A stretch of 19,075 nt of DNA from the NCBI GenBank assembly GCA_007129135.1, contig SKWB01000373.1, forward strand, positions 1 through 19,075, given 5' to 3'. The position numbers and the translations under genes were made by a program. The notes under the pieces are model-generated. The model was not told the DNA's origin. It saw only the letters and a program-made list of their open reading frames with translations, and ran no database searches. Shown here in pieces: positions 6,950 to 13,310 of the stretch. This DNA is from Halococcaceae archaeon. Its GTDB lineage: Archaea > Halobacteriota > Halobacteria > Halobacteriales > Halalkalicoccaceae. Every line of letters starts with the position of its first letter. The stretch's first letter is position 1.

Positions 6950-7861
6950 ATGAGCGACGACCCGTCATCCGGCCGGCGGTCGCGCCGCCGGATCAACCCG
7001 GACGGCTCGCCGCAGTCGGACGCCGGTTCCGGTCGCGAGATTCGCGACCCACAGCCACGCCAGCGGGAGCGTCGCTCCGATTCATCGGACCGGTCCGGAC
7101 TCTCCCCGGCCCCGAGCGGTGACCCCGATCGGGGGCCGTCCTCGGCACCGGGGTCGCCCCCGCCGGAGGAAGAGGACGGCTACGGCACGGCGTTCCAGCG
7201 GCTGATGCTCGTTCTGGGCGCCGCGATGGTCATCGCCGCGATGCTGATCACGGTCGGGCTGCCCGGGCTTCCCGGTTCGGAGGGTCCTGCCGACGAAGCA
7301 CCGGAGGGCGACGTCCCCGAGGACGAGGTGCCCGAGGGTGAGGACGAGGAGACCGACGGTGAGGAGGCGGACGACGACGGCGGGGCCGAAGAGGGGACAC
7401 CGGTCGTCGAGGACGACGACCCACCACCGGAGGAAGCGGATGACACCGGCGCGGCAGACGACGCGGGTGAGGCGGACGACGCTGGTCCACCCGAGGACGC
7501 CGATGACGACGCGGACGACGGTGGAGACGATGAGGCCGATGCGGATGACGCCGCTGACGACGATGTCGATGACGACGCTGCGGACGACGACGCGGACGAC
7601 GCCGAGGATGACGCAGACGATGCCGACGACGAGGCGGACGACGCTGATGACGCGGATGACGCAGACGATGCCGAGGATGACGCAGACGACGCTGATGACG
7701 CGGACGACGCGGACGACGCGGACGACGCGGACGACGCCGACGACGATGCGGACGACGACGCCGACGATACGGATGACGCCGACGACGATGCGGACGACGC
7801 TGATGACGACGACGGACCGATCGACGTGACGATCGGCGAGGACGACGGTGACGACGAGTAG
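6950..7861 (+). CDS. Membrane-anchored acidic protein with Asp/Ala (DDA) repeat tail
   Basis: A 303-residue protein that I do not recognise as a named family. Residues 1-80 are hydrophilic, rich in Arg, Ser and Pro (RRSRRRINPDG near 9-19; RQRERRS near 38-43). Residues about 85-106 are a single membrane helix (LMLVLGAAMVIAAMLITVG). Everything after about 110 is Asp, Glu, Ala and Gly, becoming a near-regular DDA triplet repeat from about residue 218 to 286, then ending PIDVTIGEDDGDDE. The basic N-terminus predicts N-in/C-out topology, so the polyacidic tail would face outside. Such a tail could bind Ca2+ or Mg2+, act as a hydrated surface spacer, or interact with the S-layer; all are inference. 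It has its own strong TATA box and follows glmU by 76 bases. The reverse strand carries a long Ser/Ala frame that is a by-product of the repeat. Confidence 0.75.
   Translation: MSDDPSSGRRSRRRINPDGSPQSDAGSGREIRDPQPRQRERRSDSSDRSGLSPAPSGDPDRGPSSAPGSPPPEEEDGYGTAFQRLMLVLGAAMVIAAMLITVGLPGLPGSEGPADEAPEGDVPEDEVPEGEDEETDGEEADDDGGAEEGTPVVEDDDPPPEEADDTGAADDAGEADDAGPPEDADDDADDGGDDEADADDAADDDVDDDAADDDADDAEDDADDADDEADDADDADDADDAEDDADDADDADDADDADDADDADDDADDDADDTDDADDDADDADDDDGPIDVTIGEDDGDDE
7601..7807 (+). repeat. In-frame 9-bp minisatellite coding for Ala-Asp-Asp
   Basis: The unit is GCNGAYGAY. Four consecutive identical copies of GCGGACGAC occupy 7700-7735. Around them are diverged copies using GCC, GCA, GCT, GAT and GAC, with occasional GAG or GAT replacements. 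Because the unit is a multiple of three, gain or loss of copies keeps the frame, so tail length could vary between strains. Confidence 0.85.
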
Positions 7862-7877
7862 TTGGAACGGGGTCTCA

Positions 7878-7892
7878 CGCTCGAAGCGAGCG
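7878..7892. terminator. Hairpin between convergent genes
   Basis: CGCTCG-AAG-CGAGCG is a perfect 6-bp stem with a 3-base loop. It sits 17 bases after the acidic protein stop and 51 before the asparagine-synthetase-like stop. Its place between convergent genes suggests a shared terminator or RNA 3' end. There is no strong T tract on either side. Confidence 0.4.
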
Positions 7893-7942
7893 GGTTCGGT
7901 GGTTCTCTCGAAGCCGTACGAACGCCGACAGAGTCGTGACGT

Positions 7943-9634
7943 TCAGGCGGGACGGATGAGTTCGCTGGCCTCGTCCATCGGGGTGTCGGTGGCGTACTCG
8001 GTCCAGCAGAGCGCGTCGTAGAGTCTGAGCTTGATCCTGGGCGGTAGCTCGTGGATGTCAGCCCGACCGGGAAAGAGCCGGTCGTCCATCCCGAGTTCGC
8101 TGTACCGACGCTGCCAGTCGGGCCACGGCGTGTCGAAGGCTCGTACCCCCGGAACCACTCGTCGGAGGAACTTCTCGATCTGGTTGAGCTGGTACGAGCG
8201 GTACGGTCGGTCCGGGGGGCGGTGTCTGAAGATGTCGCCGTCGAGGCGCTCGAGCGCGCGCTGGTACGTGCGGTCGTTTCTGTGCTCGGGCGGGGTCGTG
8301 AGATGCCAGTCGACGAGCTCCGCGTCGACCGCGACGAAGCTCTCGGTGAACCGGTCGGCCAGCTGTACCCTGAACGGGAGCGGCACCTTGAGCGAGAGCC
8401 CGAGCATCGACATGGCGTTGTAGACCGAGCCGTCGGCCCGCTCCAGACACACCTCGTACTGTGGCATCAGCGACTCGAAGAAGAACTCCTTCGGTGTCTC
8501 TGCGTCGATCGACTCGCAGTCGACGATGAGCCTATCTCCCTCGTGGAAACTCCCGAACCGGTTCCAGAAGAACTCGGCCGGGTTCGGATCGGGATCGAGC
8601 CTGGCGCGTGGAAACCGCTTTCCGAACAGCGAGACGCCGTCGGTCGGGAGGTAGAACCCCCGGAGGAGCGTGTCGAACATCAGCCCGTGGTAGATGACGT
8701 CGGCGTCGATGTCCTCCGTATTCCCCCGGTGGTGGATGTGGAGCGACTCGCGGATCCCCTGGGTGTACTGGAGGGTCTCCTCCGAGACCTCGTAGTACCG
8801 GTCGTCGACGGGGAGCGTCCGATGGTGCGCTCCGTACTGTTCACAGAGCGCCCGCGCGACGCGCACCTCGCCGGACTCCGGCGACCCGAGGGTGTAGCCA
8901 CACTCCACGTTCGGGAGGAAAGAGAGCATGATCCGCGAGTCGTAGCCGGCGCTCATCAGGAACCCCTGTCGCCCGGGGTACGTCGCCCGGCGTTCGATCG
9001 CCCGGCGGAGCCGTCCGGCCAACTCCTCGACGTGATCGGCCTGACGAGGCGCGTAGACGAACCGGTCGAGTTCGACCGTCGCCCGTTCGGTCAGACAGCT
9101 GTCGAACGGGGTGCGGCTCATCTCTTCGATCGCGGTCCGCTCCCCGAAGGTGACGCTGAAGTGGACGAACTCGCTGAGCGTTCGTCTGTCGACCGTCGGA
9201 TCGCGGACCGTCCTCGTCACTGCGGCCGCATCCGTTCCGAAGACGCGCGCTCCGGGGTCGTCGGTGTAGAAACACTCCCAGGTGGAGACCTGATCCGGGA
9301 CGACGAGCGCTCGCCCGTCGTGTTCGACGACGGCGAGGTAGGAGCCGTTCAGTCGCCCGAACGCCGAGAGCCCCTCCCGAACGTACTGTTCGAAGAGCCA
9401 CTCCGCGATCGAGACGGAGTCGCTCATCGTCCCCATCGGGAACGCCTCGCCGAAGACCGCACAGAGACCCGCCGAAGACCGAAAGACGTCGGTCCGTCCG
9501 CGAACCCCGAGCGCGTCGTCGGTGATACCGAACGTGACCGCCTCGCCCGCGAGACACTCGTCGAACTCCTCCGGGGATCGGTGGGCGGCGAAGGCCTCCT
9601 CGTCCCCGAAGACGCCGAACAGCTCGGTGTTCAT
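7943..9634 (-). CDS. Asparagine-synthetase-like protein lacking the glutaminase Cys
   Basis: A 563-residue protein with the two-domain layout of asparagine synthetase B. The N-terminal Ntn-like part is recognisable from LNGSYLAVVEHDGRALVVPDQ (in pieces, residues 95-115), but the protein starts MNTELFG, without the Cys2 nucleophile that AsnB needs to hydrolyse glutamine. The synthetase part has the ATP pyrophosphate loop SAGYDSR at 228-234 (normally SGGxDS). The C-terminal half is divergent (for example RPPDRPYRSYQLNQIEKFLRR). It probably adenylates a carboxylate and uses ammonia or another amine, or has another ATP-dependent role. Similar proteins occur in haloarchaeal glycan clusters, so amidation of a uronic acid is one possibility; this is inference. 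It has an AT-rich promoter and is 53 bases downstream of glmS on the same strand. Confidence 0.8.
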   Translation of the reverse strand: MNTELFGVFGDEEAFAAHRSPEEFDECLAGEAVTFGITDDALGVRGRTDVFRSSAGLCAVFGEAFPMGTMSDSVSIAEWLFEQYVREGLSAFGRLNGSYLAVVEHDGRALVVPDQVSTWECFYTDDPGARVFGTDAAAVTRTVRDPTVDRRTLSEFVHFSVTFGERTAIEEMSRTPFDSCLTERATVELDRFVYAPRQADHVEELAGRLRRAIERRATYPGRQGFLMSAGYDSRIMLSFLPNVECGYTLGSPESGEVRVARALCEQYGAHHRTLPVDDRYYEVSEETLQYTQGIRESLHIHHRGNTEDIDADVIYHGLMFDTLLRGFYLPTDGVSLFGKRFPRARLDPDPNPAEFFWNRFGSFHEGDRLIVDCESIDAETPKEFFFESLMPQYEVCLERADGSVYNAMSMLGLSLKVPLPFRVQLADRFTESFVAVDAELVDWHLTTPPEHRNDRTYQRALERLDGDIFRHRPPDRPYRSYQLNQIEKFLRRVVPGVRAFDTPWPDWQRRYSELGMDDRLFPGRADIHELPPRIKLRLYDALCWTEYATDTPMDEASELIRPA

Positions 9635-9649
9635 TCTCGCATACTAGTA

Positions 9650-9669
9650 ATACTTTATTTGATAAGTAT
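9650..9669 (-). promoter_or_regulatory. Promoter region with inverted repeat upstream of the Asn-synthetase-like gene
   Basis: The 53-base gap between glmS and the next gene is very AT-rich. ATACTT-(8)-AAGTAT at 9650-9669 is a perfect inverted repeat that surrounds TATTTGAT, about 16-35 bases before the ATG at 9634. A second palindrome, TACTAGTA, is at 9642-9649. The placement over the expected TATA box and start site suits an operator for a dimeric regulator, but no regulator is identified. Confidence 0.4.
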
Positions 9670-9687
9670 ATTCCGGGAACCGACGGC

Positions 9688-11511
9688 TCACTCGACGGTG
9701 ACGCTCTTCGCGAGGTTACGGGGTTTGTCGATCGGTCGTCCGAGGTTCCGGGCGGTGTGGTAGGAGACGAGCTGGAGCTGGACGTTCGCGAGCAGTCCGA
9801 CCAGGTCGGGGTGGGTCTGTGGGATCGTCAGCCGCTCTTCGAACTGGCCGATCGCGCACTCCTCGCTCGCGACCGCGACGATCTCCGCGCCACGTGCCTG
9901 CGCCTCCATCGCGTTCGTGTGTGTCTTCTCGTCGTGCTCGCCGTCGAAGATCGCGAAGATCGGGATCCCCGGGGTGACGAGCGCGAGCGGGCCGTGTTTC
10001 AGCTCGCCGGACGCGAAGCCCTCGGCGTGTTCGTAGGTTATCTCTTTGAACTTCAGTGCCCCTTCGAGCGCGACCGGGTACTGCAGGCCGTGGCCGATGA
10101 AGAAGTACGCGTCCCGGTCGCCGTAGCGCCCGCTGAGCGACTCGGCGTCGGTGCTCTCGAGCACCTCACGGATCTGCTCGGGGAGTACCGCCAGCGCCGA
10201 GAGGAACGCCTTTCGGTCGGCCTCGTCACGGGTTCGTGCGTACTCGAGGTCCTCGCCGATGCGCTCGGCGAGCAGCGCGAGGGTGACGACCTGCGACGAG
10301 AACGTCTTCGTCGCGGCGACACCGATCTCCGGGCCGGCTCGGATGTAGAGGGCGTCGTCCGCCTCGCGAGCGGCGCTGCTTCCGACGACGTTCGTGACCG
10401 CGACGGTGCGCGCGCCGGCACGCTGTGCGTCGCGCATCGCGATCAGCGTGTCGGCGGTCTCGCCCGACTGGCTGACGGCGATCACGAGGGTCTCTTCGGG
10501 GTTCGGAACCGTCGCCGTGTACTCGCTCGCACGGATCGTCTTCGCCCGGATACCCGCCTCCTCGAGGAGGCGCTCGCCGTAGAGCGCGGCGTGGTACGAG
10601 GTCCCGCAGGCGATCAGTTGGACGTCCGTGATCCCGGTGAACGACCCCGGGGGGAACTCCTCCAACGCGACGGTGCCCTCCTCGAGGTCGATCCGTCCCT
10701 CGATCGTCGCCGCGAGCGACTCCGGCTGGCTGTCGATCTCCTTCAGCATGTAGTGATCGTAGCCACCCTTCGTCGTCTCCTCGGGGTTCCAGTCGACCTG
10801 CTCGACCTCGCGAGTGACCTCGTTGCCTTCGATGTCGGTGATCGCGACGTCGTCGAGCGTGATCGCGACGACGTCGCCGTCCTCGAGGTAGATGACCTCG
10901 TCGGTGAACTCGAGGAACGCGGGAACGTCGCTCGCGAGGTAGTGGACCCCGTTCTCGCCGTCGAGGCCGAGGACTAGCGGCGAGCCCTGTCGTGCGGCGT
11001 AGATCGCGTTCTCACCGCGAGCGACCAACGCGACGGCGTAGCTCCCCTCGAGCTGGCGGACGGTCGTCCGGAACGCCCTCTCGACGTCGTAGCCGTGTTC
11101 GAGGTAGTACTCGACCAGGTGCGGGATGACCTCCGTGTCGGTCTGGCTCTTGAACTCGTAGCCGTGTTCCTCGAGGTCGGCACGCAGCGACTCGTAGTTC
11201 GAGATGATCCCGTTGTGGACGACGGCGACCCGCCCGGAGTGGCTGGTGTGGGGGTGAGCGTTCTCGTCGGTCGGCGGGCCGTGTGTACTCCACCGGGTGT
11301 GACCGATCCCGGTTAGCCCTCGGGGGAGGTCCTTGACGAGCGAGCCGGTGAGTTCGGAGATCTTCCCCGCGCTCTTTTTCACGACGAGGTCGCTCTCGTT
11401 CTGTACCGCGATCCCGGCGGAGTCGTAGCCGCGGTACTCGAGGTTCTCGAGGCCGGTCAGGACACGATTTGCCGCATCGTCCGAGCCGATGCAGGCGATG
11501 ATCCCACACAT
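9688..11511 (-). CDS. glmS: Glutamine--fructose-6-phosphate aminotransferase (isomerising)
   Basis: A 607-residue GlmS, which makes glucosamine-6-phosphate from fructose-6-phosphate and glutamine, the first step to UDP-GlcNAc. It starts MCGIIACIGSDDAANRV, so the catalytic Cys2 is present and the start is certain. The glutaminase domain continues with EYRGYDSAGIA and HTRWSTHGPPTDENAHPH. The two SIS domains follow: ACGTSYHAALYGERLLEEAG and VSQSGETADTLIAMRDA (each given in part), then GHGLQYPVALEGALKFKE and SGELKHGPLALVTPG. The C-terminus KPRNLAKSVTVE is the conserved tail that closes the active site. Nothing is missing. The cytoplasmic enzyme is on the opposite strand from glmM and glmU. Its nearest TATA-like sequence lies about 165 bases upstream, implying an unusually long leader. 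Confidence 0.97.
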   Translation of the reverse strand: MCGIIACIGSDDAANRVLTGLENLEYRGYDSAGIAVQNESDLVVKKSAGKISELTGSLVKDLPRGLTGIGHTRWSTHGPPTDENAHPHTSHSGRVAVVHNGIISNYESLRADLEEHGYEFKSQTDTEVIPHLVEYYLEHGYDVERAFRTTVRQLEGSYAVALVARGENAIYAARQGSPLVLGLDGENGVHYLASDVPAFLEFTDEVIYLEDGDVVAITLDDVAITDIEGNEVTREVEQVDWNPEETTKGGYDHYMLKEIDSQPESLAATIEGRIDLEEGTVALEEFPPGSFTGITDVQLIACGTSYHAALYGERLLEEAGIRAKTIRASEYTATVPNPEETLVIAVSQSGETADTLIAMRDAQRAGARTVAVTNVVGSSAAREADDALYIRAGPEIGVAATKTFSSQVVTLALLAERIGEDLEYARTRDEADRKAFLSALAVLPEQIREVLESTDAESLSGRYGDRDAYFFIGHGLQYPVALEGALKFKEITYEHAEGFASGELKHGPLALVTPGIPIFAIFDGEHDEKTHTNAMEAQARGAEIVAVASEECAIGQFEERLTIPQTHPDLVGLLANVQLQLVSYHTARNLGRPIDKPRNLAKSVTVE

Positions 11512-11759
11512 ATCAGTCCCTCTGTACCCTCTGGCTGGAGGCGTCGGTCGCGGGTGTCAGGGGGCTGTTCTCCTCTGTTGGCAGTCGGTTGAACGTCATG
11601 GTTGGAGAGAGTGTCGCGGCGTGGCGACGGGCGTTCGCGGCCTTCTGTCTCCGAGAACTACTGTTACGGGCATTACTATACGCAGGCTAATCGGAGAGAT
11701 ACTCCGGAACGGACGGGAACGAAACCGAAAGAAGGAGCGACCGATAGCGCCGAATCGGG
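11512..11759 (-). other. Intergenic region upstream of glmS; possible long 5' leader
   Basis: These 248 bases hold no gene I trust. The only clear minus-strand TATA-like element is TATAGTAA at 11673-11680. Normal spacing would start transcription near 11650 and give a leader of about 140 bases before the glmS ATG. No box at -27 from the ATG is visible (the sequence there reads GCCAGAGGGTACAGAGG). Known glmS ribozymes are bacterial, and I see no evidence for one here. Transcription might also continue from the upstream zinc-ribbon gene. Confidence 0.3.
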
Positions 11760-11927
11760 TCAGCCTCTGCACAGTTCCCTGGATGTCGTACAGTTGAGAC
11801 ACTGGGTGACCCGGTTCTGGTTGTCTCCGAAGACGCGCGCGAACTGCGGCGTGACGAAGCTCCCGCAGTTCACACAGCGTGTCCGACCGATCCACTCGTC
11901 GTCGGTGCGCGGTATCGTACTGTCCAT
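11760..11927 (-). CDS. Small zinc-ribbon-like protein (DUF7563-like)
   Basis: A 55-residue protein with two CxxC knuckles, CVNC at 18-21 and CLNC at 43-46, separated by 21 residues, and a further Cys53. The layout CVNCGSFVTPQFARVFGD... followed by V..CLNC is like the small haloarchaeal DUF7563 family, thought to bind zinc; its function is unknown. I place the start at the ATG at 11927 because a TATA-like ATAATTAA lies about 35 bases upstream (11959-11966). An in-frame ATG at 11969 would add 14 residues that are not zinc-ribbon-like and would put that box inside the gene. It precedes glmS on the same strand with 248 bases between them, so co-transcription is possible but not shown. Confidence 0.65.
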   Translation of the reverse strand: MDSTIPRTDDEWIGRTRCVNCGSFVTPQFARVFGDNQNRVTQCLNCTTSRELCRG

Positions 11928-11958
11928 GAGCTCCAGGGAACGGAAGCTTCCACCGTAC

Positions 11959-11966
11959 TTAATTAT
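11959..11966 (-). promoter_or_regulatory. TATA-like box of the zinc-ribbon gene
   Basis: Minus-strand ATAATTAA, about 35 bases before the ATG at 11927, would give a short leader of around 8 bases. A second AT-rich patch, ATATATG, at 11986-11992 is an alternative box. Confidence 0.35.
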
Positions 11967-12038
11967 CATGCTGTTAACGAAAACACATATATCGCGTTTC
12001 AGGAGGGAAGTCGGAGCCTAAACACCTACGGTGGTCGG

Positions 12039-12458
12039 TCACTCCGCCGGTATCGCCTCGGCCCCGAGCGAGACCACGTTCTCCCGTCCGACCGAGAGCT
12101 TCGCCACCTCGCCCCGCGCCTCCATCGTCGAGAGTTGCCGGCTCACCTTCGCCTTCGACCACCCGGTCTCGCGAACGATTTCGGACTGTTTCATCCGGCC
12201 GTCGTTCCCGACGAGCAGCTCGACGACGCGGCGTTCGTCAGTCGTCACCCGGTGGCGTGATGGGCCACCGTCCGGCTGGGGGATCGACGTTCGGTCTCCC
12301 CCGGTGGACCGGGGTGGTGGTGCGATCGACGGCCCGGCGTACCGCGCGATCGCGACGGCCGCGAGCGCACCGATACAGATCCCCACGAGGAGGGCACCGA
12401 GCGTCTCAGTGGTGACGAGTAGAACGGTCTCTCCGGGGAGGAGGTGGCCCGAGGGCAT
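12039..12458 (-). CDS. Membrane-tethered winged-helix regulator
   Basis: A 139-residue protein with a membrane helix at about residues 14-39 (TLGALLVGICIGALAAVAIA), a Pro/Ser/Gly-rich linker, and a C-terminal winged helix from about 68 (TDERRVVELLVGNDGRMKQ; then SEIVRETGWSKAKVSRQLS and GEVAKLSVGRENVVSL). The recognition helix WSKAKVSRQLS is MarR/IclR-like and resembles other haloarchaeal membrane-linked HTH proteins. With the DNA-binding domain after one helix, it is expected to face the cytoplasm at the membrane. It starts 3 bases after the stop of the DUF7344-like gene, so the two form one operon. The target is unknown. A short ORF before it is not needed to explain the start. Confidence 0.75.
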   Translation of the reverse strand: MPSGHLLPGETVLLVTTETLGALLVGICIGALAAVAIARYAGPSIAPPPRSTGGDRTSIPQPDGGPSRHRVTTDERRVVELLVGNDGRMKQSEIVRETGWSKAKVSRQLSTMEARGEVAKLSVGRENVVSLGAEAIPAE

Positions 12459-12461
12459 CGA

Positions 12462-13031
12462 TCAGAGCGTGTCGAGAGCGAGCGCGAGGGTCAACAGCCC
12501 GTACGCCACGGTGATCGCCGCCGCCAGCCCCACGCCGGGGACCGCGGCGAGAAGGCCCGCCCAGACCACGGTCACTCCGACCGCGCTCAGTGCGGTAACC
12601 GCCGCGTAGTAGCGCAGCCACTCGGGTCGCGCGGGCGTCTCGTCCTCGGAGTCGGCGCTCGTGTCGCTGAGGAGGTAGGCGGTGACCTCGTCAGCGAGCG
12701 GGGTTCGCTCGACGATCCCCCGACTCCGGTTGTAGTGGATCAGGCCGAAATCGGCCAGTTTCGGGAGGTGGGACTGGTAGAGAGCGATGTAGACGCGCTG
12801 TCGCTGGTCGGAGCTGAGCTGCTGAACGGTGGTGTCGTGTTCCCAGGCGGCGACCTGTTCCGCGATATCGCGCATGTCCACCGGACCGTCGGTGTCCGCG
12901 AGATAGGCGAGGACCCGACGCCGTCGCTCGTTCTGGAGGATGTGGAACGTATCGTCCTTCGAGAGCGAGGCGGCGGGTTCGGACGCCTCGTCGTCCTCGA
13001 CCGCATCCCCTGTATCCAGTGTCGACATCAT
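12462..13031 (-). CDS. DUF7344-like membrane-associated wHTH protein
   Basis: A 189-residue protein. Residues about 24-125 form a winged-helix domain (DDTFHILQNERRRRVLAYL, then VDMRDIAEQVAAWEHD and HLPKLADFGLIHYNRSRG), the pattern I associate with the haloarchaeal DUF7344 family. Residues about 140-189 form two membrane helices (YYAAVTALSAVGVTVVWAGL and the following GLAAAITVAYGLLTLALAL). It is probably a transcriptional regulator held at the membrane; its ligand and targets are unknown. Two adjacent ATGs open it (13031 and 13028), and the TATA box at 13054-13064 fits either with a leaderless mRNA. It is first in a two-gene operon with another membrane-linked HTH protein. Confidence 0.78.
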   Translation of the reverse strand: MMSTLDTGDAVEDDEASEPAASLSKDDTFHILQNERRRRVLAYLADTDGPVDMRDIAEQVAAWEHDTTVQQLSSDQRQRVYIALYQSHLPKLADFGLIHYNRSRGIVERTPLADEVTAYLLSDTSADSEDETPARPEWLRYYAAVTALSAVGVTVVWAGLLAAVPGVGLAAAITVAYGLLTLALALDTL

Positions 13032-13053
13032 CTACTACTACCCTCTCACCGGG

Positions 13054-13064
13054 GATATAATAAT
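13054..13064 (-). promoter_or_regulatory. TATA box of the wHTH operon
   Basis: Minus-strand ATTATTATATC is centred about 27 bases from the ATG at 13031 (30 from 13028). This is a clear leaderless archaeal promoter. Confidence 0.65.
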
Positions 13065-13194
13065 GTGGCAGTCTTTCCGCGTAGTTTCATACCGTTACCA
13101 CTCTGATTTACTAGCTGTTTCGTCCTCTCTAACCGGATCGTTCGAACTCTTTCCGAAACTCTCCCTTAACGACCGATTCGATGGCTCTCTCTCC

Positions 13195-13225
13195 CGATAT
13201 GTATCGATTAAATACAGAAATTCTG
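13195..13225. repeat. Two adjacent small palindromes in AT-rich intergenic DNA
   Basis: CGATA-TG-TATCG (13195-13206) and CAGAA-A-TTCTG (13215-13225) are both perfect and are separated by ATTAAATA. They lie downstream of the GT4 gene on the minus strand. They could be an RNA 3'-end structure for the glycan operon (T-rich on that strand) or a protein-binding site. The remaining bases of 13032-13310 hold the wHTH promoter and no gene I can support. Confidence 0.35.
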
Positions 13226-13310
13226 AGATGTAATGCGTGAATACCGCGTGTTAACCGACCCGTTCGAGTTTCTATACCGACAGGTGGTGCCCAAACCGAA
13301 GTTCAACGTA

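Noticed and set aside
7601..7807. CRISPR-like array
   Set aside because: The repeat is a contiguous 9-bp coding repeat without spacers, and no cas genes are present.
7180..7878. 232-codon minus-strand Ser/Ala repeat frame
   Set aside because: It is the mirror of the GAY-GAY-GCN repeat. The plus frame has a promoter, a start and a membrane helix; the minus frame has none.
8051..9763. 570-codon plus-strand frame opposite the Asn-synthetase-like gene
   Set aside because: No recognisable motifs; antisense by-product of GC-rich codon use.
11512..11759. glmS ribozyme or riboswitch
   Set aside because: The glmS ribozyme is known from bacteria, and I could not see its core structure. The region is listed only as a possible leader.
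11596..11895. 99-codon minus-strand frame overlapping the zinc-ribbon gene
   Set aside because: Different frame from the CxxC-containing protein; Arg/Pro-rich with no motifs.
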